From assembly GCA_904419005.1 (NCBI GenBank), contig CAJFQI010000013.1:1-44625 (forward strand): a DNA stretch of 44,625 nucleotides, written 5' to 3'. Positions within the stretch are counted from its first letter, which is position 1. Each line of letters begins with the position of its first letter. Position numbers and translations under genes: made by a program. This document shows positions 8,324 to 17,130 of the stretch, piece after piece. Below the pieces are notes generated by a model that did no database searches, had not been told where the DNA came from, and worked only from the letters and a program-made list of their open reading frames with translations. Source of the DNA: Candidatus Avimonas faecium (GTDB lineage Bacteria > Bacillota > Clostridia > Oscillospirales > Acutalibacteraceae).

Positions 8324-8427
8324 CATCTGTCAGAGAGCCCCTGCCCGAAGGATTGCCCCCTAAAAAGGGCTTGCCCGGCGGCAGGAACGCCCGGGAAAAG
8401 CGGGACGCTGCGAAATCCCCTCCGGCC

Positions 8428-8499
8428 ATCGGCAGGAAGGCGGGCGGCACAGCCTCTCCGGCCGATTTCCCGGCAGGCGGAGTATATGCGGATCGGCCG
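8428..8499 (+). promoter_or_regulatory. Possible mutually exclusive stems in the carA leader
   Basis: Segment GGCCGAT (8460-8466) can pair with ATCGGCC (8492-8498; 8 bp including the flanking C8459-G8499 pair) or with an upstream ATCGGC (8428-8433). The two pairings exclude each other, as in an attenuator. I see no PyrR-binding consensus and no U-run, so control at the level of translation is as likely as termination. Inference from complementarity only. Confidence 0.35.
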
Positions 8500-8527
8500 C
8501 CCTCCTCTGGAAAGGATTGATGCGAGA

Positions 8528-9619
8528 ATGGGCACAAGCGGACAAAAGGCTTACCTGGTCCTTGAAAACGGGACCGTGTTTGAAGGCCGTCGGTTCGGCG
8601 CCTCAGGCGACGTGACCGGCGAAATCGTGTTTACCACCGCGATGACCGGCTATTTGGAAACCTTGACCGATCCAAGCTATTATGGGCAGATCGTCGTCCA
8701 GACGTTTCCCCTCATCGGCAATTACGGCGTGATCCCGTCGGATTTTGAAAGCGCCTCCCCCGCGCTGAAAGCCTATATTGTGAGAGAACAGTGTCAGGAG
8801 CCCTCCAACTTCCGGAGCGAGGGTGTTCTTGGCGCTTTTTTAGAATCGGCCGGAATCGTCGGCCTGTACGGCTTGGACACCCGTGCGCTGACCCGGATTA
8901 TCCGGGAATACGGGGTGATGAACGCGCGGATCGTCTCCTCTAAGCAGGAGGTGGAAGCCTGCCTCGCCTCCCTGCCCGGCTATAGGGTGGAAAACGCCGT
9001 AAACGCCGTCACCTGCCGGCAGCCGGTCCCCCCCTCCGGCAGCGGGGAGCGCCGGGTGGTGCTTTGGGACTTCGGGGCCAAGGCCAACATCCGGAGGGAG
9101 CTGGAAAAGCGCGGCTGCGCGGTGACGACCGTCCCGGCCGGGACTACGGCGGAAGAGATCGCCGCCATGGCGCCGGATGGGGTGATGCTTTCAAACGGCC
9201 CGGGCGATCCGGCCGAGAACGCGGCGATCATTGAAGAGCTGCGCCGCCTGTGCGAACGGAAACTCCCGCTGTTCGGCATCTGCTTAGGGCACCAGCTCCT
9301 CGCCCTGTCCCAGGGGGCGAAGACGGCGAAGCTCAAATACGGGCATCGCGGCGCCAACCAGCCGGTGCGGGACACCGAAACCGGGAGGGTATACATCACC
9401 AGCCAAAACCACGGGTACGCGGTGGTCACCGACTCCCTGCCGGAGAATGCGCGGCTGAGCTTTGCCAACGCCAACGACGGCACCTCGGAAGGGATTGCCT
9501 ACCGCGATATGCCGGCCTTCTCCGTCCAATTCCATCCGGAGGCGTGCGGCGGGCCGCAGGATACCTCCTTCCTTTTTGACCGCTTTATCGCCATGATTGA
9601 CCAATACCGCGGGCGCTGA
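8528..9619 (+). CDS. carA: Carbamoyl-phosphate synthase small (glutaminase) subunit
   Basis: Hydrolyses glutamine and channels ammonia to CarB for carbamoyl phosphate, the precursor of pyrimidines and arginine. 363 residues, the usual length. The N-terminal CPSase small-chain domain (LVLENGTVFEGRRFG, then FTTAMTGYLETLTDPSYYGQ) is followed by a class I glutamine amidotransferase domain with nucleophile C252 (FGICLGHQ) and the His336/Glu338 pair (FHPEA). The frame stays open upstream to 8219, but the homology begins at the ATG at 8528; the preceding AAAGGA is rather distant, so the start is good but not perfect. carB/dapF follows after 86 bp, same strand. Confidence 0.95.
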   Translation: MGTSGQKAYLVLENGTVFEGRRFGASGDVTGEIVFTTAMTGYLETLTDPSYYGQIVVQTFPLIGNYGVIPSDFESASPALKAYIVREQCQEPSNFRSEGVLGAFLESAGIVGLYGLDTRALTRIIREYGVMNARIVSSKQEVEACLASLPGYRVENAVNAVTCRQPVPPSGSGERRVVLWDFGAKANIRRELEKRGCAVTTVPAGTTAEEIAAMAPDGVMLSNGPGDPAENAAIIEELRRLCERKLPLFGICLGHQLLALSQGAKTAKLKYGHRGANQPVRDTETGRVYITSQNHGYAVVTDSLPENARLSFANANDGTSEGIAYRDMPAFSVQFHPEACGGPQDTSFLFDRFIAMIDQYRGR

Positions 9620-9705
9620 ATGGAAGCATTCGTCTTTCCGCCCTTTGCTTCCTCCTGTTCCTTCCCGCCGGACGATTCTTACAATAAAGAAAGGGATGGT
9701 CCCCT

Positions 9706-12700
9706 ATGCCGCGCAACCCCTCGATTCACAAAATCCTCGTAATCGGCTCCGGCCCCATCGTTATCGGGCAGGCCGCCGAATTTGACTACGCCGGGACGCA
9801 GGCCTGCCGGGCCCTCAAGGAAGAGGGGCTGGAGGTTGTGCTGATCAACTCCAACCCCGCCACCATCATGACGGACAACGCCATGGCGGACAAGATCTAC
9901 ATCGAGCCCCTCACGCTTGATACCGTCAAACGGATCATCCGGCAGGAAAAGCCGGACAGCGTGCTGTCCACCCTCGGCGGGCAGACCGGGCTGACCCTGT
10001 CGATGCAGCTGGCCAAGGAGGGCTTCCTGGCCGAGCAGGGGGTGCAGCTCCTAGGCGCGAACCCGGAAACCATTGACAAGGCCGAGGACCGGCAGATGTT
10101 CAAGGACACCATGCTCGCGATCGGCGAGCCGGTCATCCCCTCCCTGGTGGTCAACACGGTGGAGGACGCCGTAGCCTTCGCCAATCAGCCGGGCATCGGC
10201 TACCCGCTCATCATCCGCCCCGCCTTCACCCTGGGCGGCAGCGGCGGCGGGATCGTCAATAACGAAGAGGAGCTGCGGGAGATTGCGGCCAACGGGCTGC
10301 GGCTCTCCCCCATCACCCAGGTGCTGGTGGAAAAATGCATTTCCGGCTGGAAGGAAATCGAGTTTGAGGTCATGCGGGACGGCGCCGGCAACGTCATCAC
10401 CGTGTGCTCTATGGAAAATTTCGACCCGGTCGGCGTCCACACCGGGGACAGCATCGTCATCGCCCCGGCGGTCACTTTGGCGGACAAGGAATACCAAATG
10501 CTCCGCTCCGCCGCGCTCAACATCATCTCCGCCCTCAAGATTGAAGGCGGCTGCAACTGCCAGTTTGCGCTGAACCCCGACAGCTTTGAATACGCGGTGA
10601 TCGAAGTGAACCCCCGTGTCTCCCGCTCCTCCGCCCTCGCCTCCAAGGCTACCGGCTATCCCATCGCCAAGGTGGCGGCCAAGATCGCTATCGGCTATAC
10701 GCTGGACGAAATCCAGAACGCGGTCACAGGCAAGACCTGCGCCTGCTTTGAGCCGGCGCTGGATTATGTGGTGGTCAAGCTGCCGAAATGGCCGTTCGAC
10801 AAATTCGTCTACGCCAAGCGCACCCTCGGCACCCAGATGAAGGCGACCGGGGAGGTCATGGCCATCGGGGACAGCTTTGAGCAGGCGATCATGAAGGCGG
10901 TGCGGGGCGCGGAAATTTCCCTGGACTCCCTGAACCTGCCGGCCCTCACGGCCTTGAGTACCGACGAGGTGCGCAAAAAGCTGCACGACTGCAACGACGA
11001 GCGGCTGTTCGTCGTCTTTGAGGCCATCAAGCGGGGGGTATCCTGCGAGGAAATCCATGAGATCACCAAAATCGACGAATGGTTCCTGTACAAGCTCCGC
11101 CACTTAACGGAGCTGGAACGTCAGATGGCCCGCGGGCTCACCGACGAGCTGTATGTGGAAGCGAAGAAATACGGCTATCCCGATAAGGTCATTGAGCGGA
11201 TCTGCGGCGAAAAGATTGAAAATCCGCGCCCGGCGGTATTCAAAATGGTGGATACCTGCGCCGCCGAATTTGCCGCGGAAACCCCTTACTTCTACTCTAC
11301 CTACGACGAGGAGAACGAGGCGGCCGAATTCATCCGGGAGCACCAAAGCGGGAAAAAGACGGTCATCGTCTTTGGCTCCGGCCCCATCCGGATCGGGCAG
11401 GGGATCGAGTTCGACTACGCCTCCGTCCACTGCGTCTGGGCGCTCAAGCAGGCGGGGTACGAGGTGGTCATCGTCAACAACAACCCCGAGACGGTCTCCA
11501 CCGACTTTGATACCGCCGACCGGCTGTATTTTGAACCCTTGACCCCCGAGGACGTGATGCAGGTCATTCGCACCGAACAGCCCTGGGGCGTCGTGGTCGC
11601 CTTTGGCGGGCAGACCGCCATCAAGCTGGCCAACTTCCTTGAGGCGCAGGGTGTGCGCATTCTAGGCACCCCGGCGGACAGCATTGACGCGGCCGAGGAC
11701 CGGGAGCGGTTTGACGCCCTGCTCGAAAGCCACGGCATCAAGCGGCCGAAGGGCACCACCGTCATGTGTATGCAGGATGCGCTCGCCGCCGCCAACGAGC
11801 TCGGCTATCCTGTCCTGCTGCGCCCCTCCTATGTGCTGGGCGGGCAGAATATGATCATCGCCTTCTGCGACGAGGATATCCGCGAATACATGGCGATCAT
11901 CCTCTCCCACTCCATCAAAAACCCGGTGCTGATCGACAAATACCTGATGGGCATTGAGGTGGAAGTGGACGCGATCTGCGACGGGGAGGATATCCTGATC
12001 CCCGGCATCATGGAGCATATTGAGCGGGCCGGCATCCACTCGGGCGATTCGATTGCGGTCTACCCGGCCTGGAACATCAGCGGCGCACTCACCCAGAAGC
12101 TGATTGATTATACCAAAAAGCTGGCGGTTTCCCTGCATACCCAGGGGCTGGTGAATATCCAGTACGTCATCCATGAAAACGAGATCTATGTCATTGAGGT
12201 CAACCCCCGTTCCTCCCGCACCATCCCCTATATCAGCAAGGTGACCGGGGTGCCGATGGTGGACCTCGCCACCCGGGCCATGCTGGGGGAGAAGCTGGCG
12301 GACATGGGCTATGGCACCGGGCTGTACCGGGTGCCGCCGTATGTAGCGGTCAAGGTGCCGGTCTTCTCCTTTGAAAAGCTGATCGACGTGGACACCCATC
12401 TCGGCCCGGAGATGAAATCCACCGGCGAGGTGCTCGGCATCGGCAAGACGCTGGACGAGGCGCTGTACAAGGGCTTGGTCGCCGCGGGGTATCGGATGGA
12501 GAAAAACGGCGGCGTCCTGATTACGGTACGGGACACCGACAAGGTGGAAATCACCGACACCGCCCGGCGCTATGCCGAGCTGGGCTTTACCCTGTATGCC
12601 ACCCATGGCACCGCTGCCGCGCTGCGGGAGGCGGGGCTCTCCGTCATCCCGGTCAGCAAGCTGCACGAGGCGGACGGGCAGGACGAGAACATCATGGAGC

Positions 12701-13767
12701 TGCTGGAAAGCGGCCAGCTTCAGTATATCATCTCCACCTCTTCCAAAGGCCGGCTTCCCAGCCGGGACAGCGTCAAGATCCGCCGCAAGGCGGTGGAGCT
12801 CGCCATCCCCTGCCTAACATCCATTGATACGGCCAACGCGCTGGCCAATGCCCTGCGCAGCCGGTACACCCAGAACAGCACCGAGCTGGTTGACATCAAC
12901 CATATGCGCACCGAGCGGCGCTCCCTGCACTTTACCAAGATGCAGGGCTGCGGCAACGACTATATCTACTTCAACTGCTTTGAGCAGGAGATGATCAGCC
13001 CGGAATCCCTGGCCGTCTACCTCTCCGACCGGCATTTCGGCATCGGCGGGGACGGCGTAGTGCTGATCTGCCCCTCCGACGTGGCCGACGCCAAAATGCG
13101 GATGTTCAACCTTGACGGGAGCGAGGGAAAAATGTGCGGCAACGCCATCCGCTGCGTAGGCAAATACCTGTACGACCATGGGATGGTGCCCAAGACTTCC
13201 ATGACCATTGAAACCCTCAGCGGGATCAAGTCCCTGACCCTGTACCTCCAAAACGGCAAGGTGGATTCGGTCACCGTCGACATGGGGGCCGCCGAGCTGG
13301 ATCCGGCCAAAATCCCGGTCAAGCTGGACGGCGACCGGGTGGTGAACCGCACCGTGACGATCGGCGGCAGGGAATACGCCGTCACCTGCGTCTCTATGGG
13401 CAATCCCCACTGCGTGGTGTTCTGCGACCCCAAGGTTCCGCTGGACACCCTAAAGCTTGAGGAGCTTGGCCCGCAGTTCGAATTCGACCCGCTCTTCCCG
13501 GAGCGGGTGAACACCGAATTCGTCACCGTGCTCGGCCGCACCTCCCTAAAGATGCGGGTGTGGGAACGGGGCAGCGGCGAAACCTGGGCCTGCGGGACCG
13601 GCGCCTGCGCCTCGGCCGTGGCCGCGGTGCTCAACGGCTACTGCCTGCCGGACGAGGATATCACCGTCAAGCTCAAGGGCGGCGACCTGATGATCCGCTA
13701 TACGGGCGACACGGTGTACATGACCGGCAAGGCCGCCAAGGTCTTTGAGGGGGACGTGGAGATTTAA
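9706..13767 (+). CDS. carB-dapF: CarB-DapF fusion: carbamoyl-phosphate synthase large subunit joined to diaminopimelate epimerase
   Basis: One uninterrupted frame of 1353 residues. Residues 1-1066 are a complete CarB: first ATP-grasp half ([20 protein letters not shown] near the N-terminus), oligomerisation region, second ATP-grasp half ([20 protein letters not shown] near 552), and the C-terminal methylglyoxal-synthase-like allosteric domain. From about residue 1067 ([10 protein letters not shown]) to 1353 is a complete Dap[10 protein letters not shown], first catalytic cysteine C1144 in KMCGNAIRC and second C1296 in [11 protein letters not shown]. coli CarB has 1073 residues and DapF about 275, so neither part is shortened and there is essentially no linker. 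The ATG at 12904 has no visible ribosome site, so separate DapF translation is not supported. dapL follows 43 bp downstream. The domain calls are secure; whether the protein is later cleaved is unknown. Confidence 0.93.
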   Translation: MPRNPSIHKILVIGSGPIVIGQAAEFDYAGTQACRALKEEGLEVVLINSNPATIMTDNAMADKIYIEPLTLDTVKRIIRQEKPDSVLSTLGGQTGLTLSMQLAKEGFLAEQGVQLLGANPETIDKAEDRQMFKDTMLAIGEPVIPSLVVNTVEDAVAFANQPGIGYPLIIRPAFTLGGSGGGIVNNEEELREIAANGLRLSPITQVLVEKCISGWKEIEFEVMRDGAGNVITVCSMENFDPVGVHTGDSIVIAPAVTLADKEYQMLRSAALNIISALKIEGGCNCQFALNPDSFEYAVIEVNPRVSRSSALASKATGYPIAKVAAKIAIGYTLDEIQNAVTGKTCACFEPALDYVVVKLPKWPFDKFVYAKRTLGTQMKATGEVMAIGDSFEQAIMKAVRGAEISLDSLNLPALTALSTDEVRKKLHDCNDERLFVVFEAIKRGVSCEEIHEITKIDEWFLYKLRHLTELERQMARGLTDELYVEAKKYGYPDKVIERICGEKIENPRPAVFKMVDTCAAEFAAETPYFYSTYDEENEAAEFIREHQSGKKTVIVFGSGPIRIGQGIEFDYASVHCVWALKQAGYEVVIVNNNPETVSTDFDTADRLYFEPLTPEDVMQVIRTEQPWGVVVAFGGQTAIKLANFLEAQGVRILGTPADSIDAAEDRERFDALLESHGIKRPKGTTVMCMQDALAAANELGYPVLLRPSYVLGGQNMIIAFCDEDIREYMAIILSHSIKNPVLIDKYLMGIEVEVDAICDGEDILIPGIMEHIERAGIHSGDSIAVYPAWNISGALTQKLIDYTKKLAVSLHTQGLVNIQYVIHENEIYVIEVNPRSSRTIPYISKVTGVPMVDLATRAMLGEKLADMGYGTGLYRVPPYVAVKVPVFSFEKLIDVDTHLGPEMKSTGEVLGIGKTLDEALYKGLVAAGYRMEKNGGVLITVRDTDKVEITDTARRYAELGFTLYATHGTAAALREAGLSVIPVSKLHEADGQDENIMELLESGQLQYIISTSSKGRLPSRDSVKIRRKAVELAIPCLTSIDTANALANALRSRYTQNSTELVDINHMRTERRSLHFTKMQGCGNDYIYFNCFEQEMISPESLAVYLSDRHFGIGGDGVVLICPSDVADAKMRMFNLDGSEGKMCGNAIRCVGKYLYDHGMVPKTSMTIETLSGIKSLTLYLQNGKVDSVTVDMGAAELDPAKIPVKLDGDRVVNRTVTIGGREYAVTCVSMGNPHCVVFCDPKVPLDTLKLEELGPQFEFDPLFPERVNTEFVTVLGRTSLKMRVWERGSGETWACGTGACASAVAAVLNGYCLPDEDITVKLKGGDLMIRYTGDTVYMTGKAAKVFEGDVEI

Positions 13768-13810
13768 CAAGAGGAACGACGACGCGCCCGATTGGAAAGG
13801 AGAATCCGCT

Positions 13811-14986
13811 GTGAAAATCAACCGGCATTATGGAGAACTCAAGGACAGCTACCTGTTTTCAACCATCGCCCATAAGGTGGCGGCCTATTCTGCCGCCCAC
13901 CCGGATAAAAACATTATCCGCCTGGGGATCGGGGACGTGACCCTTCCCCTCTGCCCGGCGGTCGTGGAGGCCATGCAGGCCGCGGTGGCCGAGATGGGGA
14001 AAAAGGAAACCTTCCGCGGCTACGGCCCGGAGCAGGGATACGACTTCCTGGCCGAGGCGGTGGCCGGCTACTACGGGGAGCGCGGGATCCGGCTCGACCG
14101 GTCGGAGATTTTTATCAGCGACGGGGCCAAGAGCGACCTCGGCAACATCCTCGACCTGTTTGACCAGGACAACACCGTGCTGATCCCCGACCCGGTTTAT
14201 CCGGTGTACGTCGACACCAACCTCATGGCGGGGCGGACGATCCGGTATATGGACGCCAACGCCGAAAACGGCTTCCTGCCCCTGCCGGATGAAGCGGTCA
14301 AGGCCGATATCGTCTACCTCTGCTCCCCCAACAACCCCACTGGCGCGGTATACAGCCGGGAGCAGCTCCAGCGCTGGGTGGATTATGCGCAGGACTGCGG
14401 GGCTGTCATCCTGTTTGACGCCGCCTACGAAGCCTTTGTGCAGGATCCCGCCCTTCCCCGCTCCATCTTTGAGCTGGAGGGGGCCAAAGGATGCGCGATC
14501 GAATTCTGTTCCTTCTCCAAAACGGCCGGCTTTACCGGCACCCGCTGCGGGTATACCGTCGTCCCGCAGGAGCTGAAGCGGGACGGCATGTCCCTGAATG
14601 CGATGTGGCTGCGCCGGCAGACCACCAAATTCAACGGCGTTCCCTACATCGTCCAGCGGGGCGCTGCGGCGGTCTTTACCCCGGAGGGGCAGCGGCAAAT
14701 CAAGGAGAACATCGCCTATTACCGGGAAAACGCCCGGATTATCGCCGGCGCCCTGCGGGAGCGCGGCGTCTGGTTCACCGGCGGGGAAAATTCCCCCTAC
14801 ATCTGGCTGAAATGCCCGGACGGGCTAGGATCCTGGGACTATTTTGACCGCCTGCTGACCGAAGCCAATGTGGTGGGCACCCCCGGCGAGGGCTTCGGGA
14901 AAAACGGCGAGGGCTTTTTCCGCCTGACCGCGTTCGGCGACCGCGCCAACACCGAAGAGGCTGTCCGCCGGCTCGCCAGGCTGTAG
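13811..14986 (+). CDS. dapL: LL-diaminopimelate aminotransferase
   Basis: PLP class I/II aminotransferase of 391 residues that converts tetrahydrodipicolinate to LL-DAP in one step, bypassing the succinylase/acetylase routes. Typical DapL features: [16 protein letters not shown] at the N-terminus, [26 protein letters not shown], a PNNPTGAVY motif, and the lysine in [15 protein letters not shown]. The start is GTG at 13811 behind an ideal AAAGGAG site; a longer frame would begin inside the carB-dapF gene. It sits directly after the fused epimerase, so LL-DAP made here is the substrate of the DapF half encoded just upstream. A strong terminator follows. Confidence 0.95.
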   Translation: MKINRHYGELKDSYLFSTIAHKVAAYSAAHPDKNIIRLGIGDVTLPLCPAVVEAMQAAVAEMGKKETFRGYGPEQGYDFLAEAVAGYYGERGIRLDRSEIFISDGAKSDLGNILDLFDQDNTVLIPDPVYPVYVDTNLMAGRTIRYMDANAENGFLPLPDEAVKADIVYLCSPNNPTGAVYSREQLQRWVDYAQDCGAVILFDAAYEAFVQDPALPRSIFELEGAKGCAIEFCSFSKTAGFTGTRCGYTVVPQELKRDGMSLNAMWLRRQTTKFNGVPYIVQRGAAAVFTPEGQRQIKENIAYYRENARIIAGALRERGVWFTGGENSPYIWLKCPDGLGSWDYFDRLLTEANVVGTPGEGFGKNGEGFFRLTAFGDRANTEEAVRRLARL

Positions 14987-15050
14987 AGCTCCCCCCTCTA
15001 TCCAAGCCAAAGAGAAAGCCGCCGTATGGCGGAATTCCGCAGCGAAAGTT

Positions 15051-15091
15051 AAACCGGGTGAAGCCTTATGCGCTTCACCCGGTTTATTTTT
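15051..15091 (+). terminator. Intrinsic terminator of the car-dap operon
   Basis: A 14-bp perfect stem (15051-15064 against 15072-15085) with a 7-nt loop, followed by ATTTTTG, 65 bp after the dapL stop. Confidence 0.9.
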
Positions 15092-15165
15092 GCTTTCCGA
15101 AGGGATGAAAACCCGCTGTAACGCTTATTGGTCTGTGTTTGCCAAGATATCAGAAGAAGACGTCC

Positions 15166-16038
15166 TCACCATTTCCAGCTGCCTAAAAGTTGATCTACAA
15201 CCTTATCCATTCTTTGTTGCATATGTTCGGGAACCTTGAAGATATTCAAAAATAAATCTTCATCGCTATTCGTTTCCTCCCCTTTTGGGGCAAACCATGA
15301 TACATAAGGAGCCACATCCGTCGGGCATATACTCTTTATTAAATAATAGTCGGTCAAAATTACAATATTTTCAGAAAGATCATGGGAACCATCGTCCATA
15401 TGAATATCTGCATTTATCATTGCATCGGTAAATTGATGGGTGTATTCATGCAGCAGCATAAAGAAAGTATTGTCCAATTTATCAATAGACAAAGGATAGG
15501 GTACTGCGGCAGAGAAGCAGTCCGGTATCCCCTGAATGCCTCTGCCGTTTTTTGTTATACTGAAAGAAAGCCAAGCTTTTGCGGATTTTTTATAATAATC
15601 AAACAGAAAGCCGTATTGGTCTATTTTGCTGCGCAAAGCTTCTTCAATCAGCAAACGATTTGCTTTCTCTTTATCGAATTGTTTATCCCAAAACTCAAAA
15701 TATTTGGTTGAATGCTTGGTAAGTACGTCAACAAATGGATATACAAAGAGCGATTGATCGTCCTCGTTAAATCTATGATACTCCCTCAATAATGAAACGA
15801 ATTCTTCCATGCTTTGAGCAAAGAAAGGAAGAAAATTAATAATCCCCAGCCTATCAAAATTTTGGTTGTAATATGTAACAGCGGATTGAGGGAGAAAAAT
15901 CGGATCATCCTGTATCGCCAAACTCATTTTTTCAATATATGGTTCGGAAAACAAATCGGACGGATTGTCCACTTTTATGTGCGCCAATATATGAAACACC
16001 AAATCCACATGTTTTTGATAAAGGAAATCCATGTCCAA
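15166..16038 (-). CDS. Unassigned HExxH zinc-metallopeptidase-like protein, AT-rich
   Basis: Not a family I can name. About 290 residues, soluble, no signal peptide. It has a zincin motif HEYTH (about residues 195-199 counted from the ATG at 16032) in LLHEYTHQFTDAM, and an acidic SENIV stretch 22 residues later (E221) that could give a third, gluzincin-like zinc ligand. The rest is helical and rich in aromatic and acidic residues. Base composition is clearly more AT-rich than every neighbour and codon use differs, which suggests recent transfer. The start is uncertain: GAGGTG lies 9 nt before a TTG at 16038 and 15 nt before the ATG at 16032; an ATG at 16077 has no site. A perfect inverted repeat overlaps a possible promoter upstream. 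Proteolytic activity is inference from the motif. Confidence 0.7.
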   Translation of the reverse strand: MDMDFLYQKHVDLVFHILAHIKVDNPSDLFSEPYIEKMSLAIQDDPIFLPQSAVTYYNQNFDRLGIINFLPFFAQSMEEFVSLLREYHRFNEDDQSLFVYPFVDVLTKHSTKYFEFWDKQFDKEKANRLLIEEALRSKIDQYGFLFDYYKKSAKAWLSFSITKNGRGIQGIPDCFSAAVPYPLSIDKLDNTFFMLLHEYTHQFTDAMINADIHMDDGSHDLSENIVILTDYYLIKSICPTDVAPYVSWFAPKGEETNSDEDLFLNIFKVPEHMQQRMDKVVDQLLGSWKW

Positions 16039-16091
16039 ATGAAATTTCACCTCGCACAATACAAATAATACATACATTGTAACAGACAAAG

Positions 16092-16116
16092 GTGGCAGAA
16101 CACAAGGTTCTGCCAC
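16092..16116 (-). promoter_or_regulatory. Perfect 10-bp inverted repeat, operator or terminator
   Basis: GTGGCAGAAC (16092-16101) and GTTCTGCCAC (16107-16116) flank a 5-nt loop. On the minus strand it sits between the lipoprotein gene and the HExxH gene. A possible TTGTGT/18 bp/TACAAT promoter starts in its loop, so it could be an operator; the following CTTTGTCTGTT is also compatible with a weak terminator. Confidence 0.5.
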
Positions 16117-16187
16117 ATGAAAAGAATATTACCGCGCGTTATTAGGGCGGCCTTTTCCTTGGTTTTGCGGGATAGCGGTTCCCGCTT

Positions 16188-16913
16188 CTATGCGACCTCC
16201 AAGCGGACAAATGTCTTCTGAAAGGCCGTGCGGAATTGCAGCGTTACCGCGCCAGGCATTTGCAGCTCTTCCCGGTCCAGCGCTTCGTCGGAAGCGGCAT
16301 AGCCCTTCAGCACAATGGCATCCCCCTGCCGCTCCGCCTGATACCAGCCGCTCTGGGCATAAAAGTCGAACCACTCGTCCGGGGCGCCCGATACCTCGTA
16401 TTCTACGCCGGCGTACAGCTCCGGGACCGGGAGGCCCGTTACCCTGGCATCGTCCAATAGATGCTGGGGGAAAAGCAGGCGAAAGGAGGATGCCGGCGCC
16501 TTTTCGTCATAAAAAAGCTCCCCGTACATACCGCTGAAATAATACAGCCCGCTTTCCCCACCGGTATAGCGCAGGCAATAATAATCCTTTTGCCCCTGCC
16601 GGCCCGCCGGCTCCTGCGCCAGGAAAAGGGCGTAATCCTTCTCGGACAACACCTCGGTTTCCTCCGCCTTGACCCGCTCCACCTCGTCAAACAGCTCCAC
16701 ATAAGAACCGGCATAGCGGAAGGTCATAAAGCCGGAGCTGTCCAGCGCCTGCGTTTCCGCCCGGGTAACGGGGATATCCAGCCGCAGCAGATTCCCCGTA
16801 AACAGGGCGCGGGCTGCCATATAATCCATGCTGCGGGTGCCGCTGCAGCCGGCTGTTAAGCATAGGATCCCGGCTGCAAGCAGCAGGGACGCCATCTTCC
16901 TGCGCATTTTCAT
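16188..16913 (-). CDS. Lipoprotein of unknown function
   Basis: A 241-residue exported protein: basic start MKMRRK, hydrophobic core MASLLLAAGILCLTAG and lipobox LTAGC, with C22 or so as the lipid-modified cysteine. After that the protein is soluble and rich in Tyr, Glu and Ala; I see no catalytic motif and no family I recognise. The start at 16913 has GGGAGGGG 6 nt upstream; the frame stays open to 16958 without a better site. It seems to be a single-gene unit, with an AT-rich promoter-like stretch (TTGAAA, 17 bp, TACACT near 17040-17070) upstream and the inverted repeat at 16092-16116 downstream. Confidence 0.75.
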   Translation of the reverse strand: MKMRRKMASLLLAAGILCLTAGCSGTRSMDYMAARALFTGNLLRLDIPVTRAETQALDSSGFMTFRYAGSYVELFDEVERVKAEETEVLSEKDYALFLAQEPAGRQGQKDYYCLRYTGGESGLYYFSGMYGELFYDEKAPASSFRLLFPQHLLDDARVTGLPVPELYAGVEYEVSGAPDEWFDFYAQSGWYQAERQGDAIVLKGYAASDEALDREELQMPGAVTLQFRTAFQKTFVRLEVA

Positions 16914-17130
16914 ACCGATCCCCTCCCGTTGTTTCCGGTCGAGCCTGTTTTCCTCCAATAGGTTCTGCCATGTAATCCAAGGCTTTTTCCCTTATTCGGC
17001 GAATAGATTGATTTTTATTGCAAATTATCTAATTAAAAGTGTAAAATATTTATCTATAATTTTCAACATCTGTCCTCGACAAAGAACGCGACCCTTTTTC
17101 AGCGCTTTCGCCTTTTTTGCCGCCTTTTCC

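Noticed and set aside
12904-13767. Separate dapF gene starting at the ATG at 12904
   Set aside because: No ribosome site is visible and the carB frame runs straight through without a stop. Internal initiation cannot be excluded.
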